Shown: piece by piece, positions 28,553 to 37,389 of the stretch
Numbering within the stretch: position 1 is the first letter of the stretch
How the letters are laid out: each line of letters begins with the position of its first letter
Origin: CAZTUH01 sp964616175
GTDB lineage: Bacteria > Pseudomonadota > Gammaproteobacteria > Burkholderiales > Burkholderiaceae_B
Assembly (NCBI GenBank): GCA_964616175.1
Contig: CAZTUH010000004.1
Location: forward strand, 62,001-126,000
Reading direction: 5' to 3'
Length of the DNA: 64,000 nucleotides
Notes under the pieces: model-generated
Seen by the model: the letters and a program-made list of their open reading frames with translations, nothing else
Databases searched by the model: none
Told to the model about the DNA's origin: nothing
Made by a program: the position numbers and the translations under genes

Positions 28553-30487
28553 ATGATTGTTGGTACTGCAGGTCATATTAACCACGGTAAGACTACGCTA
28601 GTTCATGCACTTACAGGCATAATGACAGACAAGTTAGAAGAAGAAAAGAAACGAGGCATTTCTATAGAACTTGGATATGCACATATAAATCTACAAGATG
28701 GAAAAATTATTCATTTTATTGATGTTCCAGGACATGAAAGATTTATAAAAACCATGGTAGCAGGTATTTCTGGTATTGACTTCGCTCTTCTTTTAGTTGC
28801 TGCAGATGATGGCATCATGCCGCAAACACGTGAACATCTACGGATTCTAGATTTATTAGGTATTTCTCATGGAGCTATTGTCATAACAAAAATTGATAAG
28901 GTTGATTCTATTCGTTTGTTTTCATTACATGGTGAAATCAGAAATTTCATTTCTAAGACATTTTTGAAAAATTCCTTAATTTTTAATCTGGATTCTTCAT
29001 CTAGAAATGATCCTGGACTTTTTTGTTTAAAACAATATTTGATTGAAAATGTTCAAAAAATTGAGATTAAAACCAAAAATTCAAATATAAATAAATTTTT
29101 TCGAATGCCGATAGATCGAGTTTTTACTGTTCCTGGGCATGGAACAGTGGTAACTGGTTCTATCATCGATGGACAAATTCGAATGCAAGATATTAAAAAT
29201 ATGAATTTACACCTTATGCCTAATAACCAAAAAATTCGAATAAGAAACATTCATTCAACACATAAGAATACAGAAATTGCTTATGCAGGACAACGTTGTG
29301 CATTAAACCTAGCCGATATTGAAAAAGAACGAATCAAAAAGGGAAATTGGATCTCCGATGCACGATGTTTTATTCCTTCTATGAATATAGCTGTTAATTT
29401 TCATTTATTAGAATCATCTTGTTGTTCTCTAAAAAATTGGAGTGCTATACAAATTCATTTAGCAACTAGTCGTTATTTTGCTCATTTAGTCCTTCTTGAG
29501 AAGAACTCAGTTTTAAATCCAGGAAATATTTCCAAAGTGCAATTAGTATTTGATAGTCCAGTTTGCTGTATGATAGGAGATCGTTTTATTGCAAGGGAAG
29601 TTCAACGAAATTTGACAATTGGCGGAGGAGAAGTTTTAGATCCAAATGCTTCAAATCAAAAACGGCATTCTTTCAAAAAAAAGAAATGGCTTGATGCAAT
29701 GCAAAGCTTTTTAAATGAAGGATGTTTGGACTATTTATTATTCGAATCCCCCTTTGGTATAAATGAACAATTCTTAGAACGAATCATGAATGGAAAATCT
29801 GTTGATTCATTGCCAAGGTCAGTCCTTCAGCTTCAGCTTAATGAGCAAAGTTCAAAAATCTTTATTCTCCCTATATATTGGAATTTTTTGAAAAGATCTG
29901 TTATTTATAATTTATCTGAATTTCACAAAAAAAATCCTGAAGAACCTGGTTTAAATTTTTTTCAACTACGAAATATTGTTTCACCCAAAATTCCTATATC
30001 ACTTTGGAGAATTTTGCTGAATGAATTATCAATAAAAAAACAAATAATTTTTAACTACTCATGGATTTGTACTCCAGAACATGATGTTGTTGAATTAAAT
30101 ACTGAAGAAACTATTTTATCCAAAAAATGTATGTTACTAATCCTAAAGGATTCTAATCCATCTTGGATACGAGATTTAGCCAAGAAAGTCTGTATAGATG
30201 AACCTTATATTAGGAGGCTTTTTAAAAAATTAGTAAGAAAAGGAGAGTTAATTCAAATTGTTCCTGATCTTTTCTATCATAAAAAACAGATTGCAGATCT
30301 GCGTAAAATATTTTCCATTCTCTATTTAGAAAAGAGAAAGGGAGTTACACCTTCTTCTTTTCGAGATACAACAAAGATTAGTCGAAAACGTTCGATTCAA
30401 ATATTAGAATACTTTAATAAAATTGGATATACCATTCGCGAGAAAAATAATGGGAACCATATTCTCAATAATTCTAATTCAATTTAA
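28553..30487 (+). CDS. selB: Selenocysteine-specific elongation factor SelB
   Basis: SelB carries Sec-tRNA-Sec to ribosomes paused at a UGA followed by SECIS. The 644-residue protein has an EF-Tu-like GTPase part (switch II DVPGHERFIKTM, base-recognition motif TKID) and C-terminal winged-helix domains that bind the SECIS hairpin. The P-loop reads GHINHGKT at residues 7-14, where relatives have GHxDHGKT: Asn10 replaces an almost invariant Asp. The rest of the domain looks intact, so I read it as functional. It lies between selA and selC. Confidence 0.94.
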   Translation: MIVGTAGHINHGKTTLVHALTGIMTDKLEEEKKRGISIELGYAHINLQDGKIIHFIDVPGHERFIKTMVAGISGIDFALLLVAADDGIMPQTREHLRILDLLGISHGAIVITKIDKVDSIRLFSLHGEIRNFISKTFLKNSLIFNLDSSSRNDPGLFCLKQYLIENVQKIEIKTKNSNINKFFRMPIDRVFTVPGHGTVVTGSIIDGQIRMQDIKNMNLHLMPNNQKIRIRNIHSTHKNTEIAYAGQRCALNLADIEKERIKKGNWISDARCFIPSMNIAVNFHLLESSCCSLKNWSAIQIHLATSRYFAHLVLLEKNSVLNPGNISKVQLVFDSPVCCMIGDRFIAREVQRNLTIGGGEVLDPNASNQKRHSFKKKKWLDAMQSFLNEGCLDYLLFESPFGINEQFLERIMNGKSVDSLPRSVLQLQLNEQSSKIFILPIYWNFLKRSVIYNLSEFHKKNPEEPGLNFFQLRNIVSPKIPISLWRILLNELSIKKQIIFNYSWICTPEHDVVELNTEETILSKKCMLLILKDSNPSWIRDLAKKVCIDEPYIRRLFKKLVRKGELIQIVPDLFYHKKQIADLRKIFSILYLEKRKGVTPSSFRDTTKISRKRSIQILEYFNKIGYTIREKNNGNHILNNSNSI

Positions 30488-30577
30488 AAAAAATTGACAA
30501 AAAACATAGTGCTGATGAGTTTGCTAATTGAATTTAGTATTATAGAATTGTGCATTCTGAAAAATCTTTTTCTTCAT

Positions 30578-30677
30578 GGAGGGTATATCGCATCCGGTGA
30601 TGCGACTGGACTTCAAATCCAGCATAGGAATATTAAAAAGTATTTTCCTAGGTAGGTTCGACTCCTATTCCCCTCCG
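30578..30677 (+). tRNA. selC: Selenocysteine tRNA (anticodon TCA)
   Basis: A 100-base tRNA-Sec lies between selB and selD. The anticodon arm is CTGGA/TCCAG with TCA at 30613-30615. The D stem is extended (CGCATC/GATGCG around CGGT), the variable arm is long (30623-30651, TAGG...CCTA stem), and the T arm contains TTCGACT, as in E. coli selC. The 8-position acceptor stem pairs GGAGGGTA with TCCCCTCC, with a U-C mismatch at pair seven. The discriminator is G at 30677, and CCA is not encoded. The UCA anticodon plus long extra arm makes the call secure. Confidence 0.96.
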
Positions 30678-30729
30678 ACCAATATTAAAGACATTCTTCG
30701 TTAACTTGATTGTTGTTATCATTTTCTAT

Positions 30730-31794
30730 ATGAAAAAAAAATTTGAGGAAAAATCTCCTAAATTGACATCTCTTTCCAAGAGTGGAGGATGTGGATGCAA
30801 ATTACCTTCGGATACTTTATTTGACTTGCTAGATTCTCATGATGTTTCCTTTCATAAGAACTTGTTAGTAGGTAGAAAAACATCTGATGATGCAGCAGCT
30901 TATCAATTAAAGAATGGCCAGGTACTACTTTCAACTACTGATTTTTTTGCTCCCATAGTTGATGATCCATATGATTTTGGTCAAATAGCAGCTACAAATG
31001 CACTGTCTGATATTTATGCTATGGGCGGAACTCCTATAATGGCTTTAGCTATTGTTGGAATGCCAACGGATGTACTTTCAAAAAATATTATCCATGACAT
31101 CTTGAGAGGCGGTGAGTTTATTTGTGCAAAAGCAAGGATACCTATAGCTGGAGGGCATAGCATTAGTTCCAAAGAGCCAATTTATGGACTTTCGATAAAT
31201 GGCTTAGTTGATTTCAATCATTTAAAACAAAATTCAAAAGCTAATCCTGGATCAGTACTTATTTTAAGCAAAGGAATTGGAATTGGAATACTATGTAATG
31301 CTTTTAAGAAAGGATTGCTTAGTATGAATGGATATTCCAATATGGTGCAACATATGACTCAGTTAAATTATCTTGGAGAAATCTTAGGCCATTTACCTGG
31401 CGTTTATGCAATGACTGATATAACTGGGTTTGGTTTATTAGGACATTTGTTAGAGATGGCTTTGGGTAGCAAATTAACCGCAAAAATTGAATTCTCTAAA
31501 GTACCAATATTAAAAGATACAAGACGATTTGCAGAAGCTGGTTGTGTTACAAGTGGTTCAAAGAAAAATTGGAATTCATATAAAAAAAGTTATATTCATC
31601 TAGATGATAGTTTAACTGAAATAGATAAATCAATATTATCTGATCCTCAGACCTCTGGTGGACTTTTAGTTTCTTGTTCAGATGATATAGCCAAAAAAGT
31701 TTTAACCATGTTCCATAGTAATGGATTTTTCGATGCTGCTATTATTGGAAAGATGATCAAGAGCCAAAGCAACTTTATTGAAGTTTATCGTTGA
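30730..31794 (+). CDS. selD: Selenide, water dikinase (selenophosphate synthetase)
   Basis: SelD makes selenophosphate from selenide and ATP, the donor for both SelA and MnmH. From the ATG at 30730 it has 354 residues. The active-site loop GGCGCKLP has Cys21 and Lys24, matching Cys17 and Lys20 of E. coli, so this is the cysteine form and not a selenoprotein. DDAAAYQL, STTDFFAPIVDD and GHSISSKEP motifs of the PurM-like fold are present. A TTG at 30706 would add eight hydrophobic residues without family support. It begins 52 bases after selC. Confidence 0.95.
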   Translation: MKKKFEEKSPKLTSLSKSGGCGCKLPSDTLFDLLDSHDVSFHKNLLVGRKTSDDAAAYQLKNGQVLLSTTDFFAPIVDDPYDFGQIAATNALSDIYAMGGTPIMALAIVGMPTDVLSKNIIHDILRGGEFICAKARIPIAGGHSISSKEPIYGLSINGLVDFNHLKQNSKANPGSVLILSKGIGIGILCNAFKKGLLSMNGYSNMVQHMTQLNYLGEILGHLPGVYAMTDITGFGLLGHLLEMALGSKLTAKIEFSKVPILKDTRRFAEAGCVTSGSKKNWNSYKKSYIHLDDSLTEIDKSILSDPQTSGGLLVSCSDDIAKKVLTMFHSNGFFDAAIIGKMIKSQSNFIEVYR

Positions 31795-31882
31795 CTTTTA
31801 TTTTCCTTAGGATAATATTTAGAAAAATAAAGACTATTATAAAGATAAATATTTTGAGAAAAAATTAAATTTAATAGATTTT

Positions 31883-32956
31883 CTAATTATTGAGTTTCTC
31901 TTTAGTATTATAAATTAATAAAACGTTTAAAACTATTGGAAGGACATCTATCAGAAATATTCCAAGAAACAAATCCATTATTCCTGATTCAACTAATGAT
32001 TGAGAAAGGTTAATTAGACTCATATAGGAAAATGCAATTATCCCTGAAACTAGAAATTTTTTTGTCTGGTTTTTAAAATTGATTATTCCTAATTGAAGAG
32101 CTAGAAGGGCTAAGTTTATAGTGGATAGTGGAATTGAGCACCTCCAAATAATTTGGGATTTTGACAATGTTGAATTATCTGAAAAAAGAGAAAAAGTTGA
32201 AACTGCTTTAATATGACTCTTTATTTTTTTTCTGTTGTTTATATCTTTATTAATCTTATTCTTTGCAAGAACAAACTTATATTCGTTGAAATAGGTGATC
32301 TTAGATTCTAATGAAGAGTGATTAATATCATAACAACTGACACCTTCTAATGTAAAAAAGTGTTCTTCCTGAGAATTATTTAGGTACATTTTTTCAGCCT
32401 TCAGGAAAGATATCCATTGTGGATTAAAAATCCTTACAAATATATTCTCAAACTCATTATTTTTATTCAAAATGTTTCCTATAAATAAAACTAAACCATG
32501 AGAATTAAGTTGAATGAACTCATTTTCAGAAATTTTCAATGAATTCAAACTCTTCTCATAATGTTTCTCCATCTGACGATAGGACCATGGAGAGGCAATG
32601 AAAGTTAAGAAGCCAATCAAAAAAGAAACTGGAATAGCAATGCTTAGTATTGGATTCATCCATTTAATTATAGATGCCCCGCTTGACGCCCATATAATCA
32701 TTTCATGTTCATGATTACTGCGAGATACTGTAATTAAAATTGAAATGAAAACAGAAATACAGAGAATAATTGGAAGAGCAGTAATTGTGGAAAAATTAGC
32801 AAGAATTGGTAAAATGTTAAAATTAAGCTTGCCTATTGCTATTTCCCCAACTAATCTGGTTAATAACATGTTTATCCAAATTATTACAAACAGAGAAAAG
32901 CTAATACCAAAATAACCTAGAATTTCTCGAATAATGGATCTTTTAAATATTGACAT
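31883..32956 (-). CDS. lptF: Lipopolysaccharide export permease LptF
   Basis: LptF is one of two membrane subunits of the LptB2FG ABC transporter that extracts LPS from the inner membrane. The 357-residue protein has three N-terminal and three C-terminal membrane helices around a periplasmic beta-jellyroll region. The coupling segment SNHEHEMIIWASSGAS fits LptF rather than LptG. It is divergent from pepA across 51 bases, as in other betaproteobacteria. The partner lptG, expected directly downstream, is not there: selD ends convergently 88 bases away. Confidence 0.88.
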   Translation of the reverse strand: MSIFKRSIIREILGYFGISFSLFVIIWINMLLTRLVGEIAIGKLNFNILPILANFSTITALPIILCISVFISILITVSRSNHEHEMIIWASSGASIIKWMNPILSIAIPVSFLIGFLTFIASPWSYRQMEKHYEKSLNSLKISENEFIQLNSHGLVLFIGNILNKNNEFENIFVRIFNPQWISFLKAEKMYLNNSQEEHFFTLEGVSCYDINHSSLESKITYFNEYKFVLAKNKINKDINNRKKIKSHIKAVSTFSLFSDNSTLSKSQIIWRCSIPLSTINLALLALQLGIINFKNQTKKFLVSGIIAFSYMSLINLSQSLVESGIMDLFLGIFLIDVLPIVLNVLLIYNTKEKLNN

Positions 32957-33007
32957 ATCAAATAATAGAAAAACCTATCACAATCAATTTTTGCTCGAGA
33001 AATTCTT

Positions 33008-34528
33008 ATGAAATTTAACACACAAATATGCGATAATCCAGCTCAGTTAGAAACCCAAGCGCTAGGTTTAGGTATTTTCTCAGATACTTTGACTGAAATG
33101 GTCGAGTTAGTAAATATTTATAGCAATGGTTTTGTTCGTTCTGTTTTAGATAAAGGATTTTCTGCAGCTAAATCTAAAATACTCATTCTCTATCATGTAC
33201 CTGGAGTAAAAGCAGAAAGGTTAATCATTGTTGGATTAGGAAAAAAATCTGATTACTCTCTTACTGCATATGCGGATGCAGAGGAGACTTTTATACGCAC
33301 CTGTGTTGACTCTAATATAAAAAATATAATTTCTGGATTATTGTTAAACCCTATTGAAAAGATCAGTATCAGAGATCAAGCACACATATCGGCGATCTCA
33401 GCCGGTAAAGCAACGTACAAATATGATACTACGTTTAGCAAGAAAAATTTAAAACAAAATCAAGAAACTATAAAAATTACGCAATTAACAAATAGCTCAA
33501 TTGATGCTGAAACTAGAACAGGTCTTCTGGAGGGTCATTCCATTGTTATGGGAATGACCCTAGCTAAAACTCTTGGAAACTTGCCAAGTAATATTTGTAC
33601 TCCACTTTACTTATGTGAAACAGCACAGAAACTCGAAAAAGAATCAAAAAATATTGAAGTCCAGGTTATGGATTCCAAAAAAATTCAAGAACTTAATATG
33701 GGAGCTTTTTTATCTGTGTCTAAAGGTTCAGAAAAAGCACCTTATCTCATTACATTGAAGTATAAACATCAAGCATGCTTTCAACAAAAAAATACAAAAA
33801 AACCCATAGTTTTGATAGGTAAAGGGGTAACCTTTGATTCCGGTGGAATCTCAATAAAACCAGCGGAATCCATGGATGAAATGAAATACGATATGTGTGG
33901 AGCTGCTTGTGTTTTAGGAATCTTTCAAGCGTTAAAAGAATTGGAATTGCCATTAGAATCAGAGATTATTGGAGTAATTGGCACTTGTGAAAACCTTCCA
34001 GGTGCAAACGCTAGCAAGCCAGGTGATGTAGTAACTAGCATGTCTGGAAAAACTATTGAAATTCTGAACACTGATGCTGAAGGTAGACTACTTTTGTGTG
34101 ATATTTTGACTTATGTAAAACATTTTGATCCATCAATTGTTATTGATATTGCAACATTAACAGGAGCATGTGTTATAGCACTAGGACATATCAACTCTGG
34201 AATGTTTTCAAAAGATAAAGATCTTGTTGACGACTTATCAAAGGCAGGAAAACAGATTATGGATAGAGTTTGGAATATGCCATTAGATGATGAGTATCAT
34301 AAGCAACTAGAGTCAAATTTTGCTGATATTGCGAATATTGGAGGAAGAACTGCCGGTGCTGTTACAGCAGCATGTTTTTTATCGAAATTTTCGGGATCTT
34401 ACCGCTGGGCGCATCTAGATATTGCTGGAACAGCTTGGAAGAGTGGAGAAAAAAAAGGAGCAACAGGTCGACCAGTTCCATTATTACTTCAATTCTTAAT
34501 AAACCAAGCTAAGAAATCAGGATACTAA
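33008..34528 (+). CDS. pepA: Leucyl aminopeptidase (cytosol aminopeptidase)
   Basis: PepA is a dizinc/manganese M17 aminopeptidase; in E. coli it also binds DNA. The length of 506 residues is standard. The catalytic C-terminal domain shows VLIGKGVTFDSGGIS, the metal-binding KYDMCGAA region, and the M17 signature NTDAEGRL at residues 354-361. The ATG is at 33008. holC follows after seven bases, the order found in many proteobacteria. Confidence 0.95.
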   Translation: MKFNTQICDNPAQLETQALGLGIFSDTLTEMVELVNIYSNGFVRSVLDKGFSAAKSKILILYHVPGVKAERLIIVGLGKKSDYSLTAYADAEETFIRTCVDSNIKNIISGLLLNPIEKISIRDQAHISAISAGKATYKYDTTFSKKNLKQNQETIKITQLTNSSIDAETRTGLLEGHSIVMGMTLAKTLGNLPSNICTPLYLCETAQKLEKESKNIEVQVMDSKKIQELNMGAFLSVSKGSEKAPYLITLKYKHQACFQQKNTKKPIVLIGKGVTFDSGGISIKPAESMDEMKYDMCGAACVLGIFQALKELELPLESEIIGVIGTCENLPGANASKPGDVVTSMSGKTIEILNTDAEGRLLLCDILTYVKHFDPSIVIDIATLTGACVIALGHINSGMFSKDKDLVDDLSKAGKQIMDRVWNMPLDDEYHKQLESNFADIANIGGRTAGAVTAACFLSKFSGSYRWAHLDIAGTAWKSGEKKGATGRPVPLLLQFLINQAKKSGY

Positions 34529-34535
34529 AATTACT

Positions 34536-34973
34536 ATGCGAATTGATTTTACCTTTAATGTTCAGAATCGGTTGCTTATAGCCTGTACATTGATTAAATT
34601 CTACTATTTAAAAGGACATAAATTTATCATTTTCTGTAATGAAGAATCTATACATTTATTTAATCAAATGCTTTGGACCTTTGATGATATTTCATTTATC
34701 CCACATGTATTTTCAGAAGATTCTCTTGCTAAGAAAACTCCGATTCTCTTGACAAAGGAAAATCCTAATAAAGTTATATACTCCTTATCTTTAGATTCCA
34801 AAAAAAACAAATTCTGGCTTCTGAATCTCTCTCATGAGTGTCCTCCAGAATATTCTGGGTTTTCCCGTTTATTGGAAATAGTTTCTATAAACCAAAATGA
34901 CCGATTAAAAGCTCGTGAGAGATGGAAAAAATATAAATCAGAGGACCATGAACTTCATGCATACAAGTTATGA
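34536..34973 (+). CDS. holC: DNA polymerase III, chi subunit
   Basis: HolC links the clamp loader to single-strand binding protein. The 145-residue sequence starts MRIDFTFNVQNRLLIACTLI and contains WTFDDISFIPHVF and a C-terminal RERWKKYK segment, all typical of HolC. It follows pepA by seven bases. valS, the usual next gene, is missing; a strong hairpin follows instead. Confidence 0.85.
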   Translation: MRIDFTFNVQNRLLIACTLIKFYYLKGHKFIIFCNEESIHLFNQMLWTFDDISFIPHVFSEDSLAKKTPILLTKENPNKVIYSLSLDSKKNKFWLLNLSHECPPEYSGFSRLLEIVSINQNDRLKARERWKKYKSEDHELHAYKL

Positions 34974-34991
34974 ATGGTTAGATTCTGTGCT

Positions 34992-35027
34992 GTTATGATT
35001 GTTTTATTTCAATAAAAAAATCATAAC
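34992..35027 (+). terminator. Hairpin after pepA-holC, probable terminator
   Basis: A long hairpin starts 18 bases after the holC stop. The outer arms GTTATGATT and AATCATAAC pair perfectly over 9 bp, and inner arms TTTTATT and AATAAAA pair over 7 bp with small bulges. The downstream T-run is short (CAAGTTTT), so intrinsic termination is plausible but not certain. Confidence 0.4.
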
Positions 35028-35133
35028 CAAGTTTTCCTAAAAGATAGATTTATTTTTAAATCGGTTGTATTATGGAGAAACAGAGAGTTTTCAAATGTTG
35101 TTTTTTCTCTTTTGTTGAAATTAGGAGTTAATA

Positions 35134-35850
35134 GTGAAAAATTATCGTCATCCACAGTTTGAGCGTGACGGCGCGTTTCCTGAGATTTCTCAGGACTTTT
35201 CTCAAGATAGAGTTTTACGCAATACCTACTGGTTGCTTGCTATTTCTCTAATCCCTACAATTCTAGGAGCCTTGTTTGGCATGATGTCTGGAGTAACCGC
35301 TTCCATATTAGCCAATCCTGCCTTATCTACAATAGTTTTCTTTTCAGGAACATTTGGATTGATGTTTGCTATTGAAAGAAATAAAAATAGTTCTTTTGGA
35401 ATTGTTCTTTTGCTTGCTTTTACTTTTTTTATGGGAATTATGTTGTCTAGATTACTAGGAATAGTACTTGGCATGACTAATGGTTCTCAACTGGTCCTAT
35501 TAGCATTTTCTGGATCTGCGGCTATATTTTTATTCATGGCAACTTTAGCAGGAGTTTTGAAGAGAGATCTTTCTGATTTCCAAAAATGGTTATCTATAGG
35601 TTTGGTAATTATTCTACTAGCTTCGCTAGTCAACATATTTATGAAAGTAAATGCTATGATGTTGACTATATCTTTGATTGCTACGTTCATATTTTCTGCA
35701 TTTATATTAGTTGATTTACAAAGGATAATCCGAGGTGGGGAAACCAATTACATCTCTGCAACTTTGATAGTTTACTTAGATATTTACAATGTTTTTACAA
35801 ACTTGCTGATTTTATTGACAAGTTTCTTCGGGGGAAATAACAGGGAATGA
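35134..35850 (+). CDS. yccA: Bax inhibitor-1 family membrane protein (YccA-like)
   Basis: YccA modulates the FtsH membrane protease in E. coli. The 238-residue protein has seven hydrophobic helices and the YccA landmarks VLRNTYWLLAISL near residue 28 and the C-terminal IIRGGETNYISATLIVYLDI with LDIYNVFTNLL. The start is a GTG at 35134 with a good TTAGGAG site seven bases upstream. Its 3' end overlaps the convergent recO gene by 39 bases. Confidence 0.88.
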   Translation: MKNYRHPQFERDGAFPEISQDFSQDRVLRNTYWLLAISLIPTILGALFGMMSGVTASILANPALSTIVFFSGTFGLMFAIERNKNSSFGIVLLLAFTFFMGIMLSRLLGIVLGMTNGSQLVLLAFSGSAAIFLFMATLAGVLKRDLSDFQKWLSIGLVIILLASLVNIFMKVNAMMLTISLIATFIFSAFILVDLQRIIRGGETNYISATLIVYLDIYNVFTNLLILLTSFFGGNNRE

Positions 35851-36471
35851 TGGTTTTTCCTCAGTTAATTCCACCGATTCAAAATACTGTGTAAATTCCT
35901 CTAGTACTCTTTTTGTTAAAAGCTTCTTAATTCCTAAGTTTTCTTGAAGTCTTTTCTTGATAGATTTTAAATATTTGACTCTATATATAGGATTTTTAAA
36001 ATCTGGCTTTTCCTCCTCAGTGCCATATCCAGATTCTTGAAGTAATACCCATTCAAAATTTCTGAGTATAATGAAATTATTTTTTTCTTGACTTAAGGAT
36101 TTTAGGGCAAAGTCATAGGCATCAAATATCTTTGGATAAGCATCTTCATTTGGTAAGAATCGAATCAACAATTCGTTCATATACCAGGCCGGCATTAAAG
36201 ATGATCCTGAAAGGAATCTCACACCATCTAGCTCTGCTTTCGTTAGAATTTTCCTTTCAGATTTCCCAGTCCATGATAGTAGCAATGGTTGAAAAGCTAG
36301 CAATATTGGTCTTAACCTTGAATAAGGCCTCTTTGCTCCTTTTGCAATTAAAGAAATTCGACCATATGCTCTAGAAAATATTTTGATCAACATAGAAGTT
36401 TCTCTCCAAGCTTTGGAATGAAGCATATATGCAAGATCTTCCCGATTGTTTCTAGATAATTTTTTATCCAT
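35812..36471 (-). CDS. recO: DNA repair protein RecO
   Basis: RecO, with RecF and RecR, loads RecA on gaps coated by SSB. The 219-residue protein shows the N-terminal OB fold (AYMLHSKAWRETSMLIKIFS, with GRISLIAKGAKRP) and the helical C-terminal half. The family zinc cysteines are absent, as in many proteobacterial RecO. It is the last gene of the minus-strand run and starts four bases after era. The usual downstream pdxJ is not present; its end overlaps yccA. Confidence 0.88.
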   Translation of the reverse strand: MDKKLSRNNREDLAYMLHSKAWRETSMLIKIFSRAYGRISLIAKGAKRPYSRLRPILLAFQPLLLSWTGKSERKILTKAELDGVRFLSGSSLMPAWYMNELLIRFLPNEDAYPKIFDAYDFALKSLSQEKNNFIILRNFEWVLLQESGYGTEEEKPDFKNPIYRVKYLKSIKKRLQENLGIKKLLTKRVLEEFTQYFESVELTEEKPSFPVISPEETCQ

Positions 36472-36475
36472 GATT

Positions 36476-37375
36476 TTAGGATTTATCCAAATGGAGATTT
36501 TGTATAATTTCTTTTTTGAGAAATCCTTTTTTCCGCACTCTTACATAAACTTCTAAGTAAATTGACTTTTTAAGTATAAAAGAAATATCTTTTCTAGCTT
36601 CTGTTGCAATTAGCTTCATATGTAATCCATTCTTGCCAATAAGAATTGGCTTATGTCTATCCTTATTAACTGTAATGCATGCAGAAATATCAATATGATT
36701 TTTTCCTTCCAACCATTGATCTATGGAAACTGTACTACCATAAGGAACCTCAGCTCCAGAAAATCGAAAAACTTTTTCCCTCAAAAGTTCAGAAGCCATG
36801 AATTTTGCAGATCTATCTGTTACAACATTTGGTTCAAAAATGAAACTTCCGATTGGCAATTTCTTAGAAATTTCATCCAATAATTTATCTAATTGGAAGC
36901 TTTTAATTGCACTGACTGGAACAACCACCGAATACGAATACATATCTAATATTTTTTTGACAAAAGGAAATAATTCGTCAAGACATCCAGATTTGTCAAC
37001 TTTGTTAATAACAACTATGCTATCTTTATTCCTTACTTTCAACATTGATAAAACTTTCATGTCTTCTCTCAACCATTTCCCAGTTTCTATTACATGCAAT
37101 ACAATATCAACATTTCTAATAACGCTTAGAACTGTTTGATTCATAGCATAGTTCACATCACCTTTGTAACGATTTTGAAATCCAGGAGTATCAACAAATA
37201 TAAATTGTTCACACTCTCGAGTTAGTATTCCATTTATGCGATATCTTGTTGTTTGGGCTTTCTTAGAAATAATAGAAACTTTACTTCCAATAAGAGCATT
37301 AATGAGGGTGGACTTTCCTACATTTGGACGTCCAATTACAGCTATAAAACCTGTTTTGGTCTTTGGTAATAACAT
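36476..37375 (-). CDS. era: GTPase Era
   Basis: Era is an essential GTPase that binds the 3' end of 16S rRNA during 30S assembly. The 299-residue protein has G1 GRPNVGKST at residues 16-24, G3 DTPGFQ, G4 NKVD, and a C-terminal KH domain with ILIGKNGLHMKLIATEAR. The ATG is at 37375. It lies 14 bases after rnc in the lepB-rnc-era-recO run. Confidence 0.96.
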   Translation of the reverse strand: MLLPKTKTGFIAVIGRPNVGKSTLINALIGSKVSIISKKAQTTRYRINGILTRECEQFIFVDTPGFQNRYKGDVNYAMNQTVLSVIRNVDIVLHVIETGKWLREDMKVLSMLKVRNKDSIVVINKVDKSGCLDELFPFVKKILDMYSYSVVVPVSAIKSFQLDKLLDEISKKLPIGSFIFEPNVVTDRSAKFMASELLREKVFRFSGAEVPYGSTVSIDQWLEGKNHIDISACITVNKDRHKPILIGKNGLHMKLIATEARKDISFILKKSIYLEVYVRVRKKGFLKKEIIQNLHLDKS

Positions 37376-37389
37376 CTTAGATTTGTTTT

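Noticed and set aside
30488..30577. A dedicated promoter for selC using TTGACA near 30495
   Set aside because: The nearest -10-like box is about 38 bases away, far from the 16-18 expected.
36798..37139. A 113-codon plus-strand frame inside era
   Set aside because: Antisense shadow of era with no ribosome site or recognisable domain.
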